64,000 nucleotides of DNA. It comes from Ensifer sp. IC4062. Its GTDB lineage: Bacteria > Pseudomonadota > Alphaproteobacteria > Rhizobiales > Rhizobiaceae. The DNA is taken from assembly GCF_020193575.1 (NCBI RefSeq), contig NZ_JADYVD010000039.1, positions 1-64,000 of the forward strand. The letters run 5' to 3'. The first letter of the stretch is position 1. Each line of letters begins with the position of its first letter. The position numbers and the translations under genes are program-made. The notes beneath the pieces were generated by a model. The model was not told the DNA's origin and ran no database searches. It saw only the letters and a program-made list of their open reading frames with translations. Positions 57,005-64,000 of this stretch are shown in pieces.

Positions 57005-57080
57005 GAAGCCTGCTGTTGTTTGGCCCGCGCGACGATCTGCGTCGGGCTGACGAATCGTAGCGCAAGGACCTTGAATTGAC

Positions 57081-58481
57081 TCACAAGCGGTACGCCCGCT
57101 TGGCGAGCCCGTAGGCGAGTTCACGCGCAAGGTCGTGCGCCTCCTCTTCATCGAGGCGGTGGTCGGCGACGAGGCGGGCGAGATAGGCGCAATCCACCCG
57201 GCGTGCCATGTCGTGCCGCGCCGGAATCGACAGATAGGCGCGGGTATCGTCGTTGAAGCCGACAGTGTTGTAGAAGCCGCAGGTCTCCGTGGTCGTCTCG
57301 CGGAAGCGGCGCATGCCTTCCGGGCTGTCGAAGAACCACCAGGCGGGCCCGAGCCGCAGTGCCGGATAGTGGCCGGCGAGCGGCGCGAGCTCGCGCGAAT
57401 AGGCGGTCTCGTCGAGCGTGAAGAGAATGATCGTCAGCGAAGGGTCGTTCCCCACCGCATCGAGCAACGGCTTCAGCGCATGCACATAGTCGGTCGCCTT
57501 CGGGATATCGGCGCCCTTGTCCGGTCCGAACTTGGCAAACAGCGACGGATTGTGATTGCGGTAAGAGCCGGGATGGATCTGCATGACGAGGCCGTCCTCC
57601 TGGCTCATCCGCGCCATTTCCGTCAGCATCTGGCCGCGGAAGGCGTCGGCCTCCGCTGGTCCCGCCTTGCCGGATAGGACCTTCTCGAACAGGCTTGCAG
57701 CGTCGGCGGACGAAAGGTTCTCCGTCCGGGCAGTCGCGTGGCCGTGGTCGGTCGCCGTCGCGTCGCGCGCCTTGAAGAAGGCGCGGCGGGCCCGATGCGC
57801 GTTGAGATAGCCGGTCCAGGTCGCGGGTTCCCCGGTCAGTGCAAGCAGTTTTCCGACATTCTCTACAAAACCCAGCGCCTCGGCATCCACGACCGCGTCC
57901 GGGCGATAGGTCGGCACGACCCGGCCATGCCATCCCGAGCTGCGGACTGCATCGTGATGCGCGAGGTCATCCAGCGCGCCATCGGTCGTCGCAATCACCT
58001 CGATGCCGAATTTGTCGTAGAGGGCGCGCGGCCGAAGCTGAGGTGTCGCAATCGCTTCCGCAATGCGATCGTAGAGGGCGTCGGCATTGGCCGCCCCCAG
58101 CCGTTCGGTAATCCCGAAGACGGCATCCAGCGAATGCTCGAACCAGAGCCTCGTCGGCGTGCCGGCAAAGAGATGGAAATGTTCGGCGAAAAGCCGCCAG
58201 ATCGCGCGGCCTTCCGGGGCAGTGCCCGACCCGTCGCGCCTCCTGACCCCGAGGTCCTCCAGCCTGACGCCCTGCGAATAGAGCATGCGCGTCGCATAAT
58301 GGTCCGGCGTGATGAAGAGTGCCGCGGGGTCGGGGAAGGCCCGATCTTCGGCATACCAGGCCGGTTCCGTATGGCCGTGCGGGGAAATGATCTTCAAGCC
58401 GGCGACAGCATCGTAAAGGCGCCGGGCGATGACCCTCGCCTCCGGCTCGACTGGAAGCAACCGATCGGGATGCAATGCCAT
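57081..58481 (-). CDS. uxaC: Glucuronate (uronate) isomerase
   Basis: Metal-dependent isomerase of 466 aa, amidohydrolase-like barrel, converting D-glucuronate to D-fructuronate (and galacturonate to tagaturonate). IISPHGHTEPAWY holds the HxH metal motif near residue 30; LWFEHSLDAVFGI, MQIHPGSYRNHNPSLFAKFG and WWFFDSPEGMRRFRE plus GFNDDTRAYLSIPARHDMARR, in pieces, are family hallmarks. GGGAGG lies 8 bases before ATG 58481. It is the first gene of a uxaC-uxuB operon, divergent from the GntR regulator across a short region with an ATACTAGTAT palindrome. Confidence 0.94.
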   Translation of the reverse strand: MALHPDRLLPVEPEARVIARRLYDAVAGLKIISPHGHTEPAWYAEDRAFPDPAALFITPDHYATRMLYSQGVRLEDLGVRRRDGSGTAPEGRAIWRLFAEHFHLFAGTPTRLWFEHSLDAVFGITERLGAANADALYDRIAEAIATPQLRPRALYDKFGIEVIATTDGALDDLAHHDAVRSSGWHGRVVPTYRPDAVVDAEALGFVENVGKLLALTGEPATWTGYLNAHRARRAFFKARDATATDHGHATARTENLSSADAASLFEKVLSGKAGPAEADAFRGQMLTEMARMSQEDGLVMQIHPGSYRNHNPSLFAKFGPDKGADIPKATDYVHALKPLLDAVGNDPSLTIILFTLDETAYSRELAPLAGHYPALRLGPAWWFFDSPEGMRRFRETTTETCGFYNTVGFNDDTRAYLSIPARHDMARRVDCAYLARLVADHRLDEEEAHDLARELAYGLAKRAYRL

Positions 58482-58525
58482 GTCCGGGCCTCCCTTCCCT
58501 GTCCATATTGGCAATCTGAGCGGAT

Positions 58526-58542
58526 TGATATACTAGTATCCA
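58526..58542. promoter_or_regulatory. Candidate GntR operator between uxaC and the regulator
   Basis: TGATATACTAGTATCCA contains the perfect palindrome ATACTAGTAT (58530-58539) with near-symmetric flanks. It lies 45 bases upstream of uxaC and 16 bases upstream of the regulator start, so bound regulator would control both directions. FadR-subgroup GntR proteins bind such AT-rich palindromes. Confidence 0.55.
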
Positions 58543-58557
58543 AAACCGAGTCAACCG

Positions 58558-59289
58558 ATGGAATTCGCCTCCATGTCGAAACGCCAACGTTCGGATGTGT
58601 CGTCGCCGACCTTCGCAAGCGGCGCCAAGATTCGCCGGGTCACGACGGCATCGGCGATCTATGAGCAGCTCCATGCGGCAATCCTCTCGCTGCAGATGAA
58701 GCCGGGCGTCGCCTTGCAGGAGAAGCGCATTGCCGAGGAGTTCGGCGTCAGCCGCACACCAGTACGCGAAGCGCTTCTGAGGCTCGCGGAAGCCGGGCTC
58801 GTCGAAATCTTCCCGCAATCGGGGACCTTCGTGTCGCCCATTCCGGTATCCGCCATTCCCGAGGCGGTCGTCATCCGCAAATCGCTGGAGCGCACGACGG
58901 TCGAACACGCCGCGGAGATCGCGACTGCCGGCGATATCGCCAGGCTCGACGCGATCATCGCGCGCCAGCGCGTTCACGCCGCGCTCAACGAGCCATCGCA
59001 ATTCCACGAAGAGGACGAGGCCTTCCACGAGGCCATCTCGGCGATCGCCGGCTATCCCGGCATCTGGAGCATCCTGAAATCCGTGAAGCTGCAGATCGAC
59101 CGCGCCCGCCGTCTGACGCTGCCGGTGCGCGGCCGCATGGATAGCGTTATCGAGGAACATATGACGATCCGCGACGCCATCGCCGCGCATGATGTGGACC
59201 ATGCGCGCGGCGCGATGATGCGTCATCTGAGCGCCGTCATTCCCGACATCGACGAGCTGCGACTTCTCTATCCGGGCTATTTCAGCTGA
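58558..59289 (+). CDS. GntR-family regulator (FadR subgroup) of glucuronate genes
   Basis: Transcription factor of 243 aa. The winged helix occupies residues about 35-95 (IYEQLHAAILSLQMKPGVALQEKRIAEEFGVSRTPVREALLRLAEAGLVEI, in pieces). The FCD all-helical ligand domain follows, with the metal-binding pattern in EDEAFHEAISAIAG (Asp, His) and EEHMTIRDAIAAHD (His) then MMRHLS. Divergent from uxaC-uxuB and co-directional with uxuA, which suits a uronate-sensing repressor like UxuR or ExuR. An alternative start is ATG 58573 (MSKRQR). Confidence 0.87.
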   Translation: MEFASMSKRQRSDVSSPTFASGAKIRRVTTASAIYEQLHAAILSLQMKPGVALQEKRIAEEFGVSRTPVREALLRLAEAGLVEIFPQSGTFVSPIPVSAIPEAVVIRKSLERTTVEHAAEIATAGDIARLDAIIARQRVHAALNEPSQFHEEDEAFHEAISAIAGYPGIWSILKSVKLQIDRARRLTLPVRGRMDSVIEEHMTIRDAIAAHDVDHARGAMMRHLSAVIPDIDELRLLYPGYFS

Positions 59290-59346
59290 ACGGCGCCTCG
59301 GACCACGCTCAAGAAAAGAATCACGACTGACAGGAGGAACATCAAT

Positions 59347-60534
59347 ATGCGGCAAGGCTGGAGATGGTTTGGACCGGATGCGCCGGTCACGCTGGACGAT
59401 GTGCGTCAGGCGGGCGCGACCAATGTCGTCTCGGCGCTGCATCAGGTGCCGATCGGCGAAGCCTGGACCGAAAATGCCGTGCGCGAGCGCCAGTCGCTCA
59501 TCGAGACCACGCCCGCCGGCCGCAGGGCGCTCAAGTGGTCGGTCGTCGAGAGCATACCGATTCCCGATCTGGTGAAGCGCAAGGGCGGCAAAGCAAAGGC
59601 CGAGATCGAAGCGTGGATTGCCAGTCTCGAGGCTGTCGCTTCCTGCGGCATCAAGATCATCTGCTACAACTTCATGCCGGTCGTCGACTGGACCCGCACC
59701 GAGCTCGACTTCGTCACGCCAACGGGCGCGACCGCGATGCGCTTCGACCACGAGCGGTTCGCGGCCTTCGAGCTTTTCGTCCTGAAACGGCCCGGCGCGG
59801 AAAACGAATACTCGCAGGAGGATCGCGAACGGGCCGAGGCGGTTTTCCGCTCGATGCCGGAGGAGGAGATCGCCGAAATCACCCGCATCATCACCTCCGC
59901 CCTCCCCGGCTCCACCACGGAACCACTGACGATCCCCGCCTTCCGCGAGCGCCTTGCGGCATATCAGGGCATAGACGCCGCACGTCTGCGCCAGCATCTG
60001 ATCGAATTTCTCGAGGCAGTAACACCGGCAGCGGAAGCACGGGGCGTCAAGCTGACGCTCCACCCGGACGATCCGCCGCGCCCCCTCTTCGGCCTGCCAC
60101 GCATCGCCTCGACCGAGGCCGATTATGCGGCGCTGTTCGACGCCGTGCCCTCGGAAGCGAACGGCATGTGCTACTGCACCGGAAGCCTCGGCGTCAGGGC
60201 CGACAATGACCTGCCGGAGATCGCCCGGCGCTTTGCTTCGCGCATTCATTTCGCCCATCTTCGCGCCACCACCCGCGAAGGCGATGGCCGAAGCTTCCAT
60301 GAAAGCGCGCATCTCGAAGGCGACGTCTCGATGGTCGATGTCCTGAAGGAGCTGGTCGTCGAGGACCAACGCCGCGGGCCCGAGGACACCATCGTGTTCC
60401 GCTCGGACCATGGCCACCGGATGCTCGACGATTTGCAGAAGACGGTCACGCCGGGCTATCCGGCGATCGGCCGCCTGCGCGGCCTCGCGGAACTGCGCGG
60501 CATCCTTCACGCACTAGGCTCGCCGCCGACCTGA
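59347..60534 (+). CDS. uxuA: Mannonate dehydratase
   Basis: Metal-dependent TIM-barrel enzyme of 395 aa that dehydrates D-mannonate to 2-keto-3-deoxygluconate. The four metal ligands are in place: His in LTLHPDDPPRPLFGLPRI, Cys in NGMCYCTGSLGV, His in IHFAHLRAT, Asp in FRSDHGHRMLDD. Start MRQGWRWFGPDAPVTLDDVRQAGA, in pieces, is typical. GGAGGAAC precedes the ATG. It follows the GntR gene by 57 bases. With UxaC and UxuB it completes glucuronate to KDG; KDG kinase and aldolase are not in the window. Convergent with selB. Confidence 0.95.
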   Translation: MRQGWRWFGPDAPVTLDDVRQAGATNVVSALHQVPIGEAWTENAVRERQSLIETTPAGRRALKWSVVESIPIPDLVKRKGGKAKAEIEAWIASLEAVASCGIKIICYNFMPVVDWTRTELDFVTPTGATAMRFDHERFAAFELFVLKRPGAENEYSQEDRERAEAVFRSMPEEEIAEITRIITSALPGSTTEPLTIPAFRERLAAYQGIDAARLRQHLIEFLEAVTPAAEARGVKLTLHPDDPPRPLFGLPRIASTEADYAALFDAVPSEANGMCYCTGSLGVRADNDLPEIARRFASRIHFAHLRATTREGDGRSFHESAHLEGDVSMVDVLKELVVEDQRRGPEDTIVFRSDHGHRMLDDLQKTVTPGYPAIGRLRGLAELRGILHALGSPPT

Positions 60535-60547
60535 TCGGTCGCGGCGA

Positions 60548-62623
60548 CTATTTCCGGATTTCGAGCGATGGCGGAAGAGAGTGGGAGTCGAACCCACCAA
60601 AGGCCGTCTCTCGACCCCTCCCGGATTTGAAGTCCGGACGCCCCACCGGGGACGAATCTCCTCCTGAAACATCTGCCTTGTCACCGACACCATTCGACAA
60701 ATTGCCGAAAAGGTCCAGACGGTTGCGATTGAGGCGGCGCATGTCGCCGCGCCTGAGCGTGACGCTGTGACGATCGAAGAAGTCGAGGATCTGGATCGCA
60801 ACCTTGCGGCCGTTTTCGAGCCGATCGCGGAACTGCATCGCCGTGAACCACCCCTTGTCGGCGGCCGCGCTGATCTCGGCGATCACAGCGACCATCTCCG
60901 CCACCACCTCGCGCAAGAAGAAATGATCGTGCGCCACCTCATGCACCTTGCCCATGCGGCTGCCGAGCTTCATGAGGCGGCGGACCTGCGCTTCGGGCAC
61001 CGCCAGCAATGCGGCAATGTCGCGCACGCGCGGCGGGCGGAACCGCTCGGCTCCATCAAGCATGGGTGCGATATCATGCCAGAGCCGTTCGTCGGCCAAG
61101 GTCATCGTCACCCGGTGGTCGGCAAGCCGGACCCAGGCTCCATCGAGCGCGATCGCTCCCGACCGAGCGAGTACCTGCAGGGCCGCCCGAAAAGCCGGCA
61201 CCGGCAAGCGAAGCTCCGCCTGCGTGCGCAGCCGCTCGACACCCATTCCCAAGAGGTCCGGATTGTCGGCATGGAAGGCCTTGAGCCGGGCAAGGATATC
61301 GTTGCGGAAACTCTCCCAACTCGTCTGAGACACAACGAGCGTCGTCGCCTCCAGCGACAGTTGCACGACGCCCAAGGCTTGCGCCAACGCGGGCGCTTCC
61401 GTCGCAGCGATAGCCCGGTCGCGGGCGAAGGCGCCGAGGTCGAGATAAAACGGCGGCGCGGCAAGCAACGCCTCGATCGCCCGCTTCGGCTCGGTCAGCG
61501 CGTGGCCTTCGAGCTGCGCCATCCGCTCCGGTGTGCGGCGCTTGCGCGCCGGCGCGCGCAGATCCAGGAAGCGACCGCCGCCGATCGTGCGGCGCGCGGA
61601 GGTGTCGCGAACAACAAAACGGTCGCCGGCCGCGGCCGCGATCGGCCGCTCCAGCACGAGTTGGACCAGCGTTCGCGCACCGGGCGCGACCGGCTCTTCA
61701 GCCAAAAGGACGATGCGGGCTCCGACCTCCACGGATGCATGATGAAGCCGCACGGGAAACCAGTGTCCGATCGGCTTGGGTTCCGAGCCAAGCACGCGCA
61801 GCGTCGCGTCGATTCGGCCCGTCGGTGCATGCAGGCCCGGGTCGCAGACTATGTCGCCGCGGCCGACTGCCGTTTTTGTGATGCCGGGACCGGCGAGATT
61901 GAGGGCGCAACGGTCGCCCGCACTGCCGGTTTCGCTTGGTCTGTTCTGCGCATGGATCGAACGTATCCGGGCGTTGAGGCCGGACGGGCTGATGGTGACA
62001 TGGTCCTCCACCGACACCTGCCCCGAAAGCACGGTTCCGGTGACGACAGTGCCGACGCCTTGAATGGTGAAGGAGCGATCGACCGCAAGCCGGAAGCGCC
62101 CGCTCGTCTGCCGCCGCGCAAAGCGGCGTGCCGCACCGACTACTTCGTCACGAAGTAGCGCCACGCCCCTGCCCGACACTGTCGAGACCGGAATCATCGA
62201 AATATCGGCAAGCGTCGTGCCGGCGAGCTCGTAGCGCATCTGCCGTTCGACTTCGTGAAGGCGATCCTCCGCAACGAGATCGGCCTTGGTGATGGCGACG
62301 ATGCCATGCTCGATGCCGAGAAGATCGACGATTGCCAGATGTTCGCGCGTCTGCGGCATGACGCCATCGTCGGCTGCGACCACCAGGAGCACGAAGTCGA
62401 TGCCGCCGGCGCCCGCCAGCATGGTGTGGATGAATTTCTCGTGGCCCGGGACGTCGACGAAGCCCAGGATCTCCGCGCCCTCGACCGGCATATAGGCAAA
62501 GCCGAGATCGATCGAGATGCCGCGGTCCTTCTCCTCCTTCAGCCGGTCGGTGTCGACACCCGTCAGCGCGCCGATGAGCGACGTCTTGCCATGATCGATA
62601 TGACCGGCTGTGCCGACGATCAC
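60548..62623 (-). CDS. selB: Selenocysteine-specific elongation factor SelB
   Basis: GTPase of 691 aa that carries Sec-tRNA to UGA codons with a SECIS hairpin. G1 GHIDHGKTS at residues 7-15, G3 DVPGHEKF near 59, G4 TKAD near 113. EF-Tu-like domains 2 and 3 run to about 330 and are followed by the C-terminal winged-helix array that binds SECIS. SelB homologues end soon after the block RRGDMRRLNRNRLDLFG (about residues 628-644). Here the frame continues for nearly 50 codons, through the whole tRNA-Sec gene (residues about 654-685), to a TAG at 60548-60550. No earlier in-frame stop exists. ATG 62623 overlaps the SEL1-repeat gene stop. Confidence 0.93.
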   Translation of the reverse strand: MIVGTAGHIDHGKTSLIGALTGVDTDRLKEEKDRGISIDLGFAYMPVEGAEILGFVDVPGHEKFIHTMLAGAGGIDFVLLVVAADDGVMPQTREHLAIVDLLGIEHGIVAITKADLVAEDRLHEVERQMRYELAGTTLADISMIPVSTVSGRGVALLRDEVVGAARRFARRQTSGRFRLAVDRSFTIQGVGTVVTGTVLSGQVSVEDHVTISPSGLNARIRSIHAQNRPSETGSAGDRCALNLAGPGITKTAVGRGDIVCDPGLHAPTGRIDATLRVLGSEPKPIGHWFPVRLHHASVEVGARIVLLAEEPVAPGARTLVQLVLERPIAAAAGDRFVVRDTSARRTIGGGRFLDLRAPARKRRTPERMAQLEGHALTEPKRAIEALLAAPPFYLDLGAFARDRAIAATEAPALAQALGVVQLSLEATTLVVSQTSWESFRNDILARLKAFHADNPDLLGMGVERLRTQAELRLPVPAFRAALQVLARSGAIALDGAWVRLADHRVTMTLADERLWHDIAPMLDGAERFRPPRVRDIAALLAVPEAQVRRLMKLGSRMGKVHEVAHDHFFLREVVAEMVAVIAEISAAADKGWFTAMQFRDRLENGRKVAIQILDFFDRHSVTLRRGDMRRLNRNRLDLFGNLSNGVGDKADVSGGDSSPVGRPDFKSGRGRETAFGGFDSHSLPPSLEIRK
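60569..60664 (-). tRNA. selC: tRNA-Sec (anticodon TCA)
   Basis: 96 bases including encoded CCA. The 8-bp acceptor stem GGAGGAGA (60657-60664) pairs with TCTCTTCC with one G-T wobble and is followed by discriminator G and CCA (60569-60571). The anticodon loop is CTTCAAA with TCA, between GGA and TCC stem bases. A long variable arm and the T arm GTGGG-TTCGACT-CCCAC follow. The long acceptor arm, extra arm and TCA are diagnostic. It lies wholly inside the selB reading frame, on the same strand. Confidence 0.95.
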
Positions 62624-63447
62624 GTTTCTTTCCTCTCGCTTGCCGGCTGGGACGGATCCGCCGTCTCGGACAGCGGCATCGCGGCGCGGCGCTCGGCCTC
62701 CGTCAGTTCCTCCGCGTCGAGCGCGTCGCGCACGGCGTCAAAAAACGGCGTAGCGAGCGCGCTACCGCCGTCACGTGCCCGCAAAAGCCAGGCGAAGGCT
62801 TCGACGGGATCGCGGGAGATGCCACGTCCCAGATGATAGGCGGCGCCAAGCATCGCCTGCCCGTCAGCGTCGCCGGCGCGCGCGCCAAGTCCCCACCAGT
62901 AGACCGCCTCGATCGGATCGCGCGCGACGCCGATGGCATTGTGGTAGAGCATCCCGAGCCGTGTCATCGAGGCAGCCGAACCGTTCTTTGCGGCAGCGAG
63001 TGCCCAGCGATGCGCTTCCGCAAAGTCGGGCTCGACGAGTTCGCCCTCCAAAAGCATCCAGCTCAGCATGTCCTGGGCCTCGGCGTCATCCTGTTCGGCG
63101 GCCTTACGGTAGAGCGTGGCCGCCCTTTGATAGTCCGGTGTGATCCCCTCACCCTTGAAGAGCAGCGAGGCGAGGTTGCGCTGGCCGACCGGATCGCCTG
63201 CCTCGGCGGCGAGACTGAGCCAGCGATAGGCAAGATCGGCGTCGCGGGCGACGCCCAGTCCACCGGCAAAACATGCGCCGATATTGTTCTGCGCCCGCGG
63301 ATTCCCCGCCCGCGCCAAGGGCATCCAGATCGCAAGCGCAGTGTCGTAGTCGCCGCTGCGGGCGGCGGCGAGCGCCTTCTCCATCGGTGCTTCGCCGGAT
63401 TGATCGCTCCCGGTCGTTCTTCGCAAAAGGCGGCTGAAGAGGCTCAC
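62620..63447 (-). CDS. SEL1-like (TPR) repeat protein between selA and selB
   Basis: Protein of 275 aa built of about five to six SEL1-type repeats of roughly 36 residues: GNPRAQNNIGACFAGGLGVARDADLAYRWLSLAAEAG, GDPVGQRNLASLLFKGEGITPDYQRAATLYRKAAEQ, DAEAQDMLSWMLLEG, SAASMTRLGMLYHNAIGVARD and DGQAMLGAAYHLGRGISRD (each shown from separate stretches). No signal peptide, so a cytoplasmic scaffold. It overlaps selA and selB by four bases on either side, so it is translationally coupled to both. The SEL1 repeat name is unrelated to selenium; a role in Sec metabolism is suggested only by this placement. Confidence 0.88.
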   Translation of the reverse strand: MSLFSRLLRRTTGSDQSGEAPMEKALAAARSGDYDTALAIWMPLARAGNPRAQNNIGACFAGGLGVARDADLAYRWLSLAAEAGDPVGQRNLASLLFKGEGITPDYQRAATLYRKAAEQDDAEAQDMLSWMLLEGELVEPDFAEAHRWALAAAKNGSAASMTRLGMLYHNAIGVARDPIEAVYWWGLGARAGDADGQAMLGAAYHLGRGISRDPVEAFAWLLRARDGGSALATPFFDAVRDALDAEELTEAERRAAMPLSETADPSQPASERKET

Positions 63448-64000
63448 AACAACGATCCTTCGCTCGGGGGATCGAGATGGGCGAGATTGGCGACGAAACC
63501 GTCCTCGTCCTCAAGGCAGCGCAAATCGAGGATGAGCGACCCGCGTTCGACGCGGCCGATGACCGGCATCGGCAGACGTCTCATCGCCGCGGCCAGCTCG
63601 GCAAGCGTGCCGCCGCTGCCCGAACGCGGCGTCAGGGCGAGCCCCGCGCTTGGCACCGCGGAGAGCGGCAAGGCGCCGGAGCCGATCTGACTTTCGCAAT
63701 CCACGACCGAAACGCGGAATGCGCCCTTCACCGCGCGCTCCACCAAGGCTGCCAGCCGCGCCGCCTGATCACCGATGTCCGTCTTCGGACGGGAAAGCAG
63801 CCGCATCGTCGGAAGCCGCTCGCCGAGCCGATCCGGATCGCGATAGAGCCTGAGCGTCGCTTCCAGCGCCGCAAGGCGGATCTTGTCGACCCGCAGCGCG
63901 CGCTTCATCGGGTTGCTGTTGATCTTTTCGATGAAGGCGCTGCGCCCGACGATGAAGCCGGCCTGCGGTCCACCGAGCAGCTTGTCGCCGGAAAAGGTGA
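63444..64000 (-). CDS. selA: L-seryl-tRNA(Sec) selenium transferase, C-terminal part
   Basis: PLP enzyme that converts Ser-tRNA(Sec) to Sec-tRNA(Sec). The gene runs off the right edge; about 184 residues are present. The visible sequence starts TFSGDKLLGGPQAGFIVG, containing the PLP-binding Lys (SGDKLLGGPQAG), then IEKINSNPMKRALRVDKIRLAALEATLRLY, in pieces, a family hallmark. The shorter open frame beginning at ATG 63908 is only the internal Met of SNPMKRALR. The gene overlaps the SEL1-repeat gene start by four bases, and selA, SEL1 gene, selB and selC run in one direction. Selenoprotein genes are not in the window. Confidence 0.95.
   Translation of the reverse strand, partial: TFSGDKLLGGPQAGFIVGRSAFIEKINSNPMKRALRVDKIRLAALEATLRLYRDPDRLGERLPTMRLLSRPKTDIGDQAARLAALVERAVKGAFRVSVVDCESQIGSGALPLSAVPSAGLALTPRSGSGGTLAELAAAMRRLPMPVIGRVERGSLILDLRCLEDEDGFVANLAHLDPPSEGSLL

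Overview
The window reads as a high-GC alphaproteobacterium of the Rhizobiales, most like Sinorhizobium/Ensifer. The evidence is a thiCOSGE operon behind a TPP riboswitch, agp/aga (alpha-galactoside) and lac (beta-galactoside) clusters arranged as I remember them from the S. meliloti pSymB chromid, many ABC sugar-uptake operons with LacI regulators, and four copies of a palindromic intergenic repeat typical of rhizobia. A chromid or second replicon is my inference. No rRNA, IS element, phage gene, CRISPR array or replication origin was seen. The only tRNA recognised is tRNA-Sec.

Layout. 1-3.8 kb: HAAT-type transporter genes (permease truncated by the window edge), 4-hydroxybenzoate hydroxylase (pobA) and its divergent AraC regulator. 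3.8-9.1 kb: a DUF427 gene and the thiamine operon. 9.1-11.0 kb: a small unknown gene and a class III cyclase. 11.2-21.4 kb: the alpha-galactoside operon (GH4 enzyme, Opp-type binding protein, two permeases, double ATPase, second GH4 enzyme) with its divergent AraC activator. 21.5-23.0 kb: a FAD oxidoreductase with a Rieske domain. 23.1-30.8 kb: lacR and the lacEFGZ1K1 operon with two matching operators. 30.8-40.3 kb: a sugar ABC transporter with a DhaK/DhaL kinase, divergent from a LacI regulator, a racemase-fold protein and an aldo/keto reductase. 40.3-46.8 kb: mixed single genes (HPP-CBS, DUF2934, VOC, GFA, winged-helix/TPR regulator, DUF1127, SDR). 46.9-53.9 kb: a second sugar ABC operon with a LacI regulator and a Gfo/Idh/MocA dehydrogenase. 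54-55.2 kb: a GT2 glycosyltransferase. 55.5-60.5 kb: glucuronate catabolism (uxuB, uxaC, GntR regulator, uxuA). 60.5-64 kb: selenocysteine genes selC, selB, a SEL1-repeat gene and selA (cut by the window end).

Most of the window is catabolic: uptake systems paired with the first enzymes for plant-derived galactosides, aromatic acids, uronates and at least two carbohydrates that cannot be named from the sequence. Translational coupling through ATGA overlaps is common (thiC-thiO-thiS, thiG-thiE, agpB-agpC, lacF-lacG, lacZ1-lacK1, ABC genes, selA-SEL1-selB).

Most notable observations: (1) the selB reading frame runs straight through the whole selC tRNA gene on the same strand; (2) a binding-protein gene and the next ABC ATPase gene share one uninterrupted frame that crosses what looks like an ordinary intercistronic hairpin; (3) a stem-loop follows each of the five solute-binding-protein genes; (4) the DhaKL/ABC/LacI/racemase-fold/AKR cluster, with altered motifs in several proteins and three copies of one operator, is the best candidate for an undescribed catabolic pathway.
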